A DNA stretch of 10,258 nt. Source: JBNJDW01 sp051745265 (GTDB taxonomy: Bacteria; Pseudomonadota; Alphaproteobacteria; Micavibrionales; CSBR16-224). Where the stretch lies: positions 1 through 10,258 of the forward strand of contig JBNJDW010000055.1 of the NCBI GenBank assembly GCA_051745265.1, in the 5' to 3' direction. The translations under genes and the position numbers were made by a program. Position 1 is the stretch's first letter, and each line of letters begins with the position of its first letter. The notes under the pieces were generated by a model. It was given only the letters and a program-made list of their open reading frames with translations. It ran no database searches and was not told the origin of the DNA. Below, in pieces: positions 1 through 6,783 of this stretch.

Positions 1-1342
1 CTTCCAGATGTTGATCAGGTTCCAATCCGGCGGGTTCACCAACGGTTATGGTCATGAGCTGATCCGGGTCCAAAAGTCTGCCGGCAACAACGCGCGCCTG
101 ATCCATGGTCACAGCATTTAACCGTTCATTACGGCGGTTGATATAATCAGCATCAAAGCCATGCTGCTGTAAACCATTCAGCGCCCCTGCGATACTATTG
201 GTCGAGGTCAGGTTGAGCAACAGCGAGCCGGTCAGGTATGATTTGGCATTTTCCAGTTCTGCCTCTGTCGGGCCGGTTGTCGCCATACGGGCCCATTCCT
301 GTTTAAGAATGCTAAGGCTTTCGGCGGCATTCTCGCTTGAGGTCGAAAGGGAGGTTTGAATCATGGGCGCGCGTTTCATACTGGCAAGATAGCTGCTGAC
401 GCCATAGGTCAGGCCGCGTTTTTCGCGGATTTCTTCCATTAAGCGGGAATCAAATCCGCCGCCGCCAAGACTATAATTGATCAGCTGGGCGGCGGGCCAG
501 TCTTCATCGGTGACCGCTATGCCTTTATGTCCGGCAATGATATGGGTCTGGGGGTTGCTGAAATGATACAGGAATGTTTTACCCAGATTCTGGAATTGAA
601 CCTCCTTTTTCGGCGGGGTTTCAGGGCCGTCATCAGGCAACTCGTCAAATATACGGCTGACCAGCGCTTTGGCATCTTCTGCGGTGATATCACCGGCAAT
701 GGCGACTTTTAAGCCCTGTTTGACGAACTGGCTTTTGGTAAAGTTCTGTAAGTCTTCACGGGATATTTTTTCCAGACTTTCCAATGTGCCTTGTCCGGGC
801 AGGCTGTAGGCATCGCCTTCAAAAAGCAGGCCGTTATAGCTTCTGGCAGCAATCCAGCTGGGATCGCTGAGGTTTTGCTGGATTGAGGCTTTGGTCGATT
901 GCTTCATTCTTGCAATGGCATCAGGATCAAATCGGGGCTCTGTCAGGGCAAGATTCAGCAGGTCAGCCGCTGTATCAAGATTATGGGTCAGTGTTTTGAT
1001 GCCGCCGGTAAAGAAATCCCGCCCGGCGCTGAAGCCAAGGCTGATAGAATGATCGGCAAGCGCCTTTTGAAACGCCTGACTGTCCAGATCGCCTGCGCCT
1101 TCATCAAGAAGGATAGAGGCCAGATAAGCGCGGCCCGGCAGGTCCATATCGTCAAGGGCAAGCCCGCCCGGCATGGAGAAATCCACGGCAATAATCGGAT
1201 TGTTATGATCCTCAACCAGCCAGATTTCAATACCGCTATCGGTTTCCAAAGACTGAACATCCAGAACTTTGTCCGCCAGCGCCGGCAGCGAGAAACAAAG
1301 CAACAGGGCAAAGACGCTATATTTTATCAGGGCATGTCTCAT
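1..1342 (-). CDS. M16B peptidase-like protein, zinc-site-less partner subunit (partial)
   Basis: This gene starts at ATG 1342 and runs off the left edge, leaving 447 codons without a stop; the family is usually about 430-460 residues, so little is missing. Residues 1-23 form a typical signal peptide (basic start, hydrophobic core, LPALA before ADKV), so the product should be exported to the periplasm or outer envelope. It aligns by eye with the M16 (pitrilysin/processing peptidase) fold, but where HxxEH is expected it reads LASILLDEG (about 74-82), so it cannot bind catalytic zinc. It keeps the second-half signature GGGFDSRLMEEIREKRGLTY (about 294-313), with R300, R309 and Y313 as candidates for the Arg/Tyr substrate-binding pair of M16B partners. 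The start overlaps the stop of the upstream catalytic gene as ATGA and follows a strong ribosome binding site, so translation is probably coupled and the products probably form a heterodimer. The heterodimer is inferred from the family. Confidence 0.9.
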   Translation of the reverse strand, partial: MRHALIKYSVFALLLCFSLPALADKVLDVQSLETDSGIEIWLVEDHNNPIIAVDFSMPGGLALDDMDLPGRAYLASILLDEGAGDLDSQAFQKALADHSISLGFSAGRDFFTGGIKTLTHNLDTAADLLNLALTEPRFDPDAIARMKQSTKASIQQNLSDPSWIAARSYNGLLFEGDAYSLPGQGTLESLEKISREDLQNFTKSQFVKQGLKVAIAGDITAEDAKALVSRIFDELPDDGPETPPKKEVQFQNLGKTFLYHFSNPQTHIIAGHKGIAVTDEDWPAAQLINYSLGGGGFDSRLMEEIREKRGLTYGVSSYLASMKRAPMIQTSLSTSSENAAESLSILKQEWARMATTGPTEAELENAKSYLTGSLLLNLTSTNSIAGALNGLQQHGFDADYINRRNERLNAVTMDQARVVAGRLLDPDQLMTITVGEPAGLEPDQHLE

Positions 1343-2736
1343 TGTGAACTTTCCTCCTCACCGTCAGGGGTGGATTCCATCACCGGATCTGCAACAGGTG
1401 GGGTTTTCGGCTGTGCCGGTGGTAACAGATGTGAAATAATCGGCTGATTATCACCTTTAAAAATCTGGTCGCGCATGTCGATAACATCATCCATGGTGAC
1501 GGCCTTTATAGATTCGGGCCAGTTTTCGACGTAATCCAGATCAAACCCGGCGGTCAGGGCGCGGCCAATAATCATCGCCGGGCCCATCAGGCTGTCACGA
1601 TCATATACCGCCGCATCGACAAGGCGTTGCTGGGCGCGCTCAATTTCATTTTCGGGCAAGCCTTGGTCAAGCAGCTGGTCAATTTCAGCCTGCAGGGCCG
1701 ATTCCATATCTTCAACCGACGTGCCGGGCGCGGGTACGGCATAGACAGTAACTGAACTGGGGCCACGGGTGACCGGCGTATAATGGATACCGGTCTGAAC
1801 GGCTTTTTTCTGTTCAACGACCAGAGACTTGTAAAGCTGCGAGGTTGTTGTGCCGCCAAAGGCTGAGGCCAGTACTTCTAAAGCTTCGCTGCCGCGCGGG
1901 GCACGGTATTTAAACTGGATAACCGGTGTGCCGACCCGGGGATCTCTGTAGGTGATGCGATGGTCGGTTTTTATAGGGGCCGGGTCGGGCAACAGGCGAT
2001 CGGGCACGGAGGTGGGTTCGACCTGGCCGTAATATTTTTCAGCCAGCGGCCGCAGTTCTTTAACCGTCATATCGCCGGAAACGATTAGAATGGCATTATT
2101 GGGGGCATACCATCTGTCGTAAAATTCGCGGACGCTGTCCGGTGTCAGGCCTTTGATCTCGCTCATCCAGCCAATGACGGGGGTGCCGTAAGGGTGATTG
2201 GCAAACAGGGCATGATTGACTTCTTCCCTTAAAATGGCGGAGGGATTGTTATCGGTGCGTTGTTTGCGCTCTTCAATAATGACATCACGTTCGGTCAGGA
2301 TGTTTTCTTCGCTGGCATCCAGATTGGTCATCCGGTCAGCTTCCATCTTCATTACCGTTTCCAGATGTTCTTTGGGGATGCTCTGATAGTACCCGGTGTA
2401 ATCCTGTGAGGTAAAGGCATTATCATTGCCGCCCAGACGTTTGACAATTTTTGAAAACTCGCCGGGGGCAACCGTGTCTGTCCCTTTAAACATCAGATGT
2501 TCAAAGAAATGCGCCAGACCGGATTTTCCGGGTTCTTCATCGGCGGCGCCGACATTGTACCAGACCATATGGCTGACGACCGGGGCACGGTGATTTTCAA
2601 CCAGAACAACCTGCATGCCATTGGGCAGATGAAAGGTCTTGGGGTCAAAAACCTCGGCTGCACCGGGGCGCGGGATGAGGCTGAAAATAAGGATAAGATA
2701 TAAAAAAAAGCTCTTTGGCATAGGCAAACCGCTCAT
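1339..2736 (-). CDS. Secreted M16B zinc metallopeptidase, catalytic subunit
   Basis: A 465-residue zinc peptidase of the insulinase/processing-peptidase family, expected to act on peptides or proteins in the periplasm or envelope. Residues 6-27 form a signal peptide (MPKS, hydrophobic FFLYLILIFSLI, then PGAA before EVF). The zinc motif HFFEH is at 76-80 (H76, H80 ligands; E79 catalytic), and the third ligand is E155 or E156 in VIIEER, at the expected distance of about 75 residues. The N-terminal half also carries NAFTSQDYTGYY and NHPYGTPVIGW. The second half is divergent where partner subunits have an Arg/Tyr pair: Q300, K310 and Q314 stand where the neighbour has R300, R309 and Y313. The C-terminus (437-465) is proline-rich and acidic. 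Start: ATG 2736 gives the longest form, but ATG 2721 (MPKSFF) makes a more usual signal peptide; neither has a clear ribosome binding site. It is first in an operon with the zinc-less subunit. Confidence 0.95.
   Translation of the reverse strand: MSGLPMPKSFFLYLILIFSLIPRPGAAEVFDPKTFHLPNGMQVVLVENHRAPVVSHMVWYNVGAADEEPGKSGLAHFFEHLMFKGTDTVAPGEFSKIVKRLGGNDNAFTSQDYTGYYQSIPKEHLETVMKMEADRMTNLDASEENILTERDVIIEERKQRTDNNPSAILREEVNHALFANHPYGTPVIGWMSEIKGLTPDSVREFYDRWYAPNNAILIVSGDMTVKELRPLAEKYYGQVEPTSVPDRLLPDPAPIKTDHRITYRDPRVGTPVIQFKYRAPRGSEALEVLASAFGGTTTSQLYKSLVVEQKKAVQTGIHYTPVTRGPSSVTVYAVPAPGTSVEDMESALQAEIDQLLDQGLPENEIERAQQRLVDAAVYDRDSLMGPAMIIGRALTAGFDLDYVENWPESIKAVTMDDVIDMRDQIFKGDNQPIISHLLPPAQPKTPPVADPVMESTPDGEEESSQ
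1349..1359 (-). promoter_or_regulatory. Strong Shine-Dalgarno for the downstream M16 subunit
   Basis: On the minus strand this reads GAGGAGGAAAG, with the GGAGG core ending 10 nt before ATG 1342. It lies inside the last codons of the upstream M16 gene. Together with the ATGA overlap, it fixes the start of the second gene and suggests that it is translated at a rate tied to the first. Confidence 0.75.
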
Positions 2737-2811
2737 ATTTTTGTAATGTGCTAATAAATTAAACGTAAAGGGCCTTGTGCAAAAAACAAGTCTTTAATTT
2801 AGGGGGAATTC
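2737..2811. promoter_or_regulatory. AT-rich divergent intergenic region between the M16 operon and chorismate mutase
   Basis: This 75-bp gap must hold the promoters for both divergent transcripts. On the minus strand a weak sigma-70-like pair is visible: TTGCAC at 2782-2777, then 18 bp, then TTTATT at 2758-2753, which would leave a leader of roughly 10 nt before ATG 2736. For the plus strand I find no convincing -35/-10 pair. A short inverted repeat, CTTGT at 2774-2778 and ACAAG at 2786-2790 with a 7-nt loop, overlaps the minus-strand -35 and could be a protein-binding site, but it is short enough to be chance. The chorismate mutase ribosome binding site AGGGGG lies at 2801-2806. Confidence 0.4.
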
Positions 2812-3102
2812 ATGGTTCAGCCACCGACACCGGAAATGAAACAGTTCCGCGCTGAAATTGACGCGCTTGATGATCAGATTATCTCGTTACTGGGACAGCG
2901 TTTTGACATTGTCCGCAAGGTTGCGGCCCATAAAAAACAGCATGGTATTCCGACTGTTTTGGCCGATCGGGTTGAACAGGTTAAGGAAAACGCCGCCCGT
3001 ATCGGCTTTGATTACGACCTTGATCCTGAATTTATGCGTAATTTGTATGCGTTGATCATTGATCATGCCTGCGCCTGTGAAGATGTGATTGTAAAGGACT
3101 GA
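2812..3102 (+). CDS. Chorismate mutase, AroQ class, PchB-like
   Basis: A 96-residue, all-helical chorismate mutase that converts chorismate to prephenate, the branch point to phenylalanine and tyrosine, in the cytosol. By eye it follows the AroQ pattern: R13 in FRAEIDALDDQI, R30 in LLGQRFDIVRKVAAHK, K41, then DRVEQVKENA with R53, and the last helix FMRNLYALIIDHACACED. The spacing and the VEQV stretch after R53, with a valine where E. coli PheA has Glu52, look more like PchB (isochorismate pyruvate-lyase with chorismate mutase activity) than like the PheA N-terminal domain. It is free-standing, not fused to prephenate dehydratase or DAHP synthase. I see no isochorismate synthase or siderophore genes, so the mutase role is the simpler call. 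ATG 2812 has AGGGGG 5 nt upstream. The stop is 5 bp before rsmB, so it leads this operon. Confidence 0.9.
   Translation: MVQPPTPEMKQFRAEIDALDDQIISLLGQRFDIVRKVAAHKKQHGIPTVLADRVEQVKENAARIGFDYDLDPEFMRNLYALIIDHACACEDVIVKD
3094..3098 (+). promoter_or_regulatory. Ribosome binding site that favours the TTG start of rsmB
   Basis: AAGGA lies in the last sense codons of the chorismate mutase gene, 9 nt before TTG 3108. The next candidate, ATG 3135, has no purine-rich site at a usable distance. This supports the TTG start and translational linkage of the two genes. Confidence 0.6.
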
Positions 3103-3107
3103 CTTTT

Positions 3108-4439
3108 TTGGAAAATTTATCCGGTTTGCCCGCTATGGAGAAAGACGTCCAAACACGGTATTGCGTGTTTGAAGTACTCGAAAGCGTATTGGGCAAAAAA
3201 CAGCCCTTTGATATTGTTTTTGACCGTGTTCTGAAACGCTACCCGGCATTTGATGGCCGTGATATCGGCTTTGTGCGCGAAATGTCAATGACAGCGCTGC
3301 GTCGTAAGGGGCAGGTCGATGCCATCCTAACCAAACTGTCTGATCGGCCCTTGGCAAAAATTGATCCGCAAACGGCTGTTAATCTGCTGCGTCTGGGCGC
3401 GGTCCAGCTCCTGTTTATGGATGTGCGTGATCATGCTGCTGTTGATACCACTGTTAAACTGGCCGAAGCCATGGGCCTTGGCCGTCAAAAGGGCTTTATC
3501 AATGGTATTTTACGATCGCTTGGCCGAAAGGGTGAAGCGCTGCTCAAGGCCCAGGAAAAAGACGCCGGACGTCTGAACACGCCTGAATGGCTGTGGAAAA
3601 TATGGGTGCAGGATTTCGGGCCGGATGTAGCAGCGCAGATTGCTGAGGCCCATCTGGAGCCGGCTCCGGTTGATATAACCGTCAAAAGCGATGCTGAAAA
3701 ATGGGCCACGGATTTGGACGGGCAGCTATTGCCGAATAATTCCATCCGTTTAAAGAAATCGGGACGGGTCACAGCATTGCCCGGATACGAGGATGGCGTC
3801 TGGTGGGTCCAATCAGCCGCCGCCGCCATGCCGGCTGAGGTTATGGGGCGCGCTGTTAAAGGGCAGACAGTCATTGATTTTTGCGCGGCGCCCGGCGGTA
3901 AAACCATGCAGCTGGCGGCCCTTGGGGCCACTGTTACGGCGCTGGATATTTCCAAAAACCGCTTGAAAAGGCTGGAGGAAAATCTTGAGCGCTGTCATCT
4001 TGAGGCTGATATCGTCATTGCCGATGGTAAAAAATGGCAGCCTGAGGCGCCGGTTGATGTAGTTTTGATAGATGCGCCCTGTACGGCGACCGGGACCATT
4101 CGCCATCAGCCTGATGTTCTGCACCTGAAAGCGCCGGATGATATGCGGCGAATGGTTGAAACACAGAAGGCGATTTTAGAGAATGCGGCCAAAGCCGTAA
4201 AGCCGGGCGGCATGCTGGTTTACTGTACCTGTTCTTTGCAAAAGGCGGAAAGCGAAGATGTAATTCAGTCTTTTTTAAATAATAACAGCGCGTTCAAGAC
4301 CAGTCCTGTAAGTCAGGATGAATTACCCTGGCTTGAGAATGCCCTGACAGATGAAGGCTGGCTGCGCGTATTGCCGTTTCATTTGAAAGAATATGGCGGC
4401 ATGGACGGGTTTTTTATTGCCCGACTGATTCGGGGCTGA
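3108..4439 (+). CDS. rsmB: 16S rRNA (cytosine-C5) methyltransferase, RsmB/Sun family
   Basis: A 443-residue SAM-dependent RNA m5C methyltransferase. The E. coli member methylates C967 of 16S rRNA before 30S assembly is complete. An N-terminal NusB-like helical domain spans about 15-150 (including DHAAVDTTVKLAEAMG and KGFINGILR), which sets RsmB apart from other Nol1/Nop2/Sun enzymes. The Rossmann methyltransferase domain follows: VQSAAAAMPAEVM (234-246), SAM-binding FCAAPGGKT (258-266), acidic motif ALDIS (278-282), DAPCTATGT (322-330) with C325, and the catalytic-site motif VYCTCS (371-376) with C375. C325 and C375 are the two cysteines this mechanism needs. The start is taken as TTG 3108, supported by AAGGA 9 nt upstream; ATG 3135 would shorten it by nine residues without touching a domain. 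It lies 5 bp after chorismate mutase and 12 bp before rpe. The exact target base is inferred from family membership. Confidence 0.95.
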   Translation: MENLSGLPAMEKDVQTRYCVFEVLESVLGKKQPFDIVFDRVLKRYPAFDGRDIGFVREMSMTALRRKGQVDAILTKLSDRPLAKIDPQTAVNLLRLGAVQLLFMDVRDHAAVDTTVKLAEAMGLGRQKGFINGILRSLGRKGEALLKAQEKDAGRLNTPEWLWKIWVQDFGPDVAAQIAEAHLEPAPVDITVKSDAEKWATDLDGQLLPNNSIRLKKSGRVTALPGYEDGVWWVQSAAAAMPAEVMGRAVKGQTVIDFCAAPGGKTMQLAALGATVTALDISKNRLKRLEENLERCHLEADIVIADGKKWQPEAPVDVVLIDAPCTATGTIRHQPDVLHLKAPDDMRRMVETQKAILENAAKAVKPGGMLVYCTCSLQKAESEDVIQSFLNNNSAFKTSPVSQDELPWLENALTDEGWLRVLPFHLKEYGGMDGFFIARLIRG

Positions 4440-4451
4440 TAAGCTAAAGGC

Positions 4452-5111
4452 ATGAGATCCGTTCGTATCGCCCCATCTATTTTATCTGCTGATTTTGCCA
4501 AACTGGGCGAAGAAGTCCGTGCCATTGATACAGCTGGCGCTGATTATATCCATATTGACGTCATGGACGGGCATTTTGTCCCCAATCTGACGATTGGTCC
4601 CAATGTTGTTAAGGCCTTGCGCCCCCATAGCGATAAGATTTTTGATGTTCATCTGATGATATCGCCGGTTGATGACTATATTGAAGCTTTTGCCGAAGCC
4701 GGGGCTGATATCATATCCTTTCATCCTGAAGCCGGGGCGCATCCGCACCGGACCGTTCAGTTGATTAAATCGCTGGGCAAAAAGGCCGGTATTGCCTTGA
4801 ACCCGGCAACACCCACCCATATTCTTGACCATCTGATTGATGATCTTGACCTGATCCTGATCATGACCGTTAATCCGGGGTATGGCGGGCAGGCTTTTAT
4901 TCCACTGCTTGATAAAATCAAGGATGTCCGTAACCGCATTGACCAAAGCGGAAGAGACATTGACCTTGAAATTGATGGTGGTATAAATCCTGATACGGCC
5001 CTTCAGGTCGTGTCGCATGGGGCAAATGTTCTGGTTGCCGGTACCTCGGTCTTCAAGGACGGTCCGTCCCGTTACTCTGAAAATATAGAAAAGCTACGCA
5101 AAGATGTTTAA
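4452..5111 (+). CDS. rpe: Ribulose-phosphate 3-epimerase
   Basis: A 219-residue cytosolic TIM-barrel enzyme that interconverts D-ribulose 5-phosphate and D-xylulose 5-phosphate in the pentose phosphate pathway (and the Calvin cycle where present). The length is normal for the family. All signatures are intact: IAPSILSADF (6-15), HIDVMDGHFVPN (34-45), DVHLM (65-69), MTVNPGYGGQ (138-147), LEIDGGI (172-178) and VAGTSVF (195-201). Expected metal ligands are H34, D36, H67 and D175; D36 and D175 are the acid/base pair. The start is fixed by an in-frame stop at 4440-4442 and the absence of any other start codon before ATG 4452. Its ribosome binding site is odd: AAAGG ends only 1 nt before the ATG, so initiation may depend on coupling with rsmB, whose stop is 12 bp upstream. 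Its last 8 bp overlap the heparinase-like gene. Confidence 0.97.
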   Translation: MRSVRIAPSILSADFAKLGEEVRAIDTAGADYIHIDVMDGHFVPNLTIGPNVVKALRPHSDKIFDVHLMISPVDDYIEAFAEAGADIISFHPEAGAHPHRTVQLIKSLGKKAGIALNPATPTHILDHLIDDLDLILIMTVNPGYGGQAFIPLLDKIKDVRNRIDQSGRDIDLEIDGGINPDTALQVVSHGANVLVAGTSVFKDGPSRYSENIEKLRKDV

Positions 5112-6762
5112 ATCCACCAGTGGATTAAAATTTAACGGCATTAAACCCCTGTCTCGTCTGACCGATCAGGCGAAGGCGATGGCGTTTGCAACGCCGCTGT
5201 ATAACCTGACGCTGATGGGCGGGTCACCGGATGATCTGCATGTTATTCCGACTGATCCCTGGCCGGGGCAAAGCGATATTGGACAGGATCTATTGTCCGG
5301 CCGTTACATGTTCGCCGGTGAAGTCGTTGAAATGGACACCGTGAACTGGGAACCGCAAAATATCTCGGTTGACTGGCTGGCCGAATTCCACAGATTTAAC
5401 TGGCTGCGCGATTTAAAAGCCGTAACGACCAATGCCTCACGCCTGCAAGCGCGGCAAATGATTTCTGACTGGATCGATACCTATGACCGCTGGCATGAAA
5501 CGATCTGGCGGCCTGATGTTATGGGCTGCCGGTTATCAAGCTGGATTGGTGCCTTTTCCTTTTACGGGCTCAGCGCTGATGAAGAGTTTCAGGCCAAGGT
5601 CCGTGCCAGTATTGCCCGCCAGACCCGCCATTTGGCCCGCGTTATCAATGATGGCAAGGTCGAACCGGTCCAAAGTTTTGCTGCGCTGAAAGGCTTGATC
5701 TATGCTATGATTGCCATCGGCAGCCCGAAAAAGCAGCTTGAGCATCCGTTTAAACTGGTTATAGAGCAGATTGACAAACAAATCCTGCCCGATGGCGGGC
5801 ATGTCAGCCGTTCGCCATTGATCCTGTCACAGGTTCTGACCATTCTGATTGATTTGCGTACCGTTCTTAATCTGGCGAAATTACCTGTACCGGGGAGTAT
5901 TCAGCATGCCATTGATAAAATGGTGCCGGCATTGCGCTTTTTCCGTTACGCCGATGGCAGCGTCGGTAATTTCAATGGCGGTTACGAGGGCAATGCCAGC
6001 CTGATGGATTGTATTTTGAATCTGTCAGGCGCGCGCGGCAAGCCTTTGAAGAAACTGGAATATTCCGGTTACAGTCGCTTACGTCAGGGGCGGGCAATGC
6101 TGATGGTTGATACCGGAACGGCTGTTGATAGCGTCAATAGCCGCTCAGTCCACGCAGCGCCGCTGGCTTTTGAATTTGCTTTTGGCCGGGAACGGGTGAT
6201 TGTCAATTGTGGCGCAGTTTCCGAATTTGGCGAATGGCACGATGCCCTGCGGTCAACGGCGGCACATTCGACATTGGTCATGGACCAGCATAATGCCTGT
6301 CATTTGAACAGTGATGGCTGCTTCGGCGGTTTGCCCGAAGTGACTTCAAGCCTGCATGAGGAAGAAGACTCCTGCCTGCTCGAGGGATGCCATGACGGTT
6401 ATCTGCCGCGTTACGGCGCAAAGCACAGCCGCCGTTTGTTGTTAAAAGACAGCGGTAATATATTGATTGGCGAAGATAAAATAATCGGCGGCAATGCCGG
6501 GGTGCCCTTTACCCTGCGCTTTCATTTGCATCCGACCTCTCAGGCCTCTTTGGTTCAGAATGGTGAAGAGGTACTGATCCAGACCAAAAGCCGGGCAGGG
6601 TGGCGTTTTCGCTATCAGGGGGAAGGCAAACTGTCATTGCAGGACAGTGTTTATATCGGCCGCCGCCAGCAAATCAGACGTTCCCAGCAGATTGTGATTG
6701 AGGGAATCAGTGAAGGCGCTGAAACCTGCCTTAAATGGGGCATCAGCCGTATTTTATCCTGA
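5104..6762 (+). CDS. Heparinase II/III-like protein, cytosolic type
   Basis: A 552-residue protein of the heparinase II/III-like group found widely in alphaproteobacteria. The N-terminal two thirds are alpha-helical, as in the (alpha/alpha) toroid of polysaccharide lyases (WLAEFHRFNWLRDL at 91-104, DGGHVSRSP at 230-238, GSVGNFNGGYEG at 285-296). The C-terminal part is a beta-sandwich-like domain with RSTAAHSTL (383-391) and RFHLHP (472-477). In characterised relatives these regions bind and cleave uronic-acid glycans by beta-elimination, but the substrate of this subgroup is unknown. There is no signal peptide, so any substrate would have to be intracellular or the protein may have a different role. 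It begins at ATG 5104 inside the last codons of rpe, 8 bp of overlap with no strong ribosome binding site, which indicates translational coupling. It is the last gene of the chorismate mutase-rsmB-rpe run and is followed 21 bp later by the end of a convergent gene. Confidence 0.88.
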   Translation: MFKSTSGLKFNGIKPLSRLTDQAKAMAFATPLYNLTLMGGSPDDLHVIPTDPWPGQSDIGQDLLSGRYMFAGEVVEMDTVNWEPQNISVDWLAEFHRFNWLRDLKAVTTNASRLQARQMISDWIDTYDRWHETIWRPDVMGCRLSSWIGAFSFYGLSADEEFQAKVRASIARQTRHLARVINDGKVEPVQSFAALKGLIYAMIAIGSPKKQLEHPFKLVIEQIDKQILPDGGHVSRSPLILSQVLTILIDLRTVLNLAKLPVPGSIQHAIDKMVPALRFFRYADGSVGNFNGGYEGNASLMDCILNLSGARGKPLKKLEYSGYSRLRQGRAMLMVDTGTAVDSVNSRSVHAAPLAFEFAFGRERVIVNCGAVSEFGEWHDALRSTAAHSTLVMDQHNACHLNSDGCFGGLPEVTSSLHEEEDSCLLEGCHDGYLPRYGAKHSRRLLLKDSGNILIGEDKIIGGNAGVPFTLRFHLHPTSQASLVQNGEEVLIQTKSRAGWRFRYQGEGKLSLQDSVYIGRRQQIRRSQQIVIEGISEGAETCLKWGISRILS

Positions 6763-6783
6763 TATATTAGGATTGCGAGCCCG

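Noticed and set aside
988..1311. Minus-strand open frame of 107 codons
   Set aside because: It is out of frame within the second M16 gene, which shows a continuous frame with signal peptide and family signature from 1342 to the window edge.
899..1447. Plus-strand open frame of 182 codons
   Set aside because: It lies antisense across the junction of the two M16 genes, whose minus-strand frames carry clear family motifs; the plus frame has no recognisable protein pattern or good ribosome binding site.
3485..3955. Minus-strand open frame of 156 codons
   Set aside because: It is antisense to rsmB, covering the linker and SAM motif; no family features are seen.
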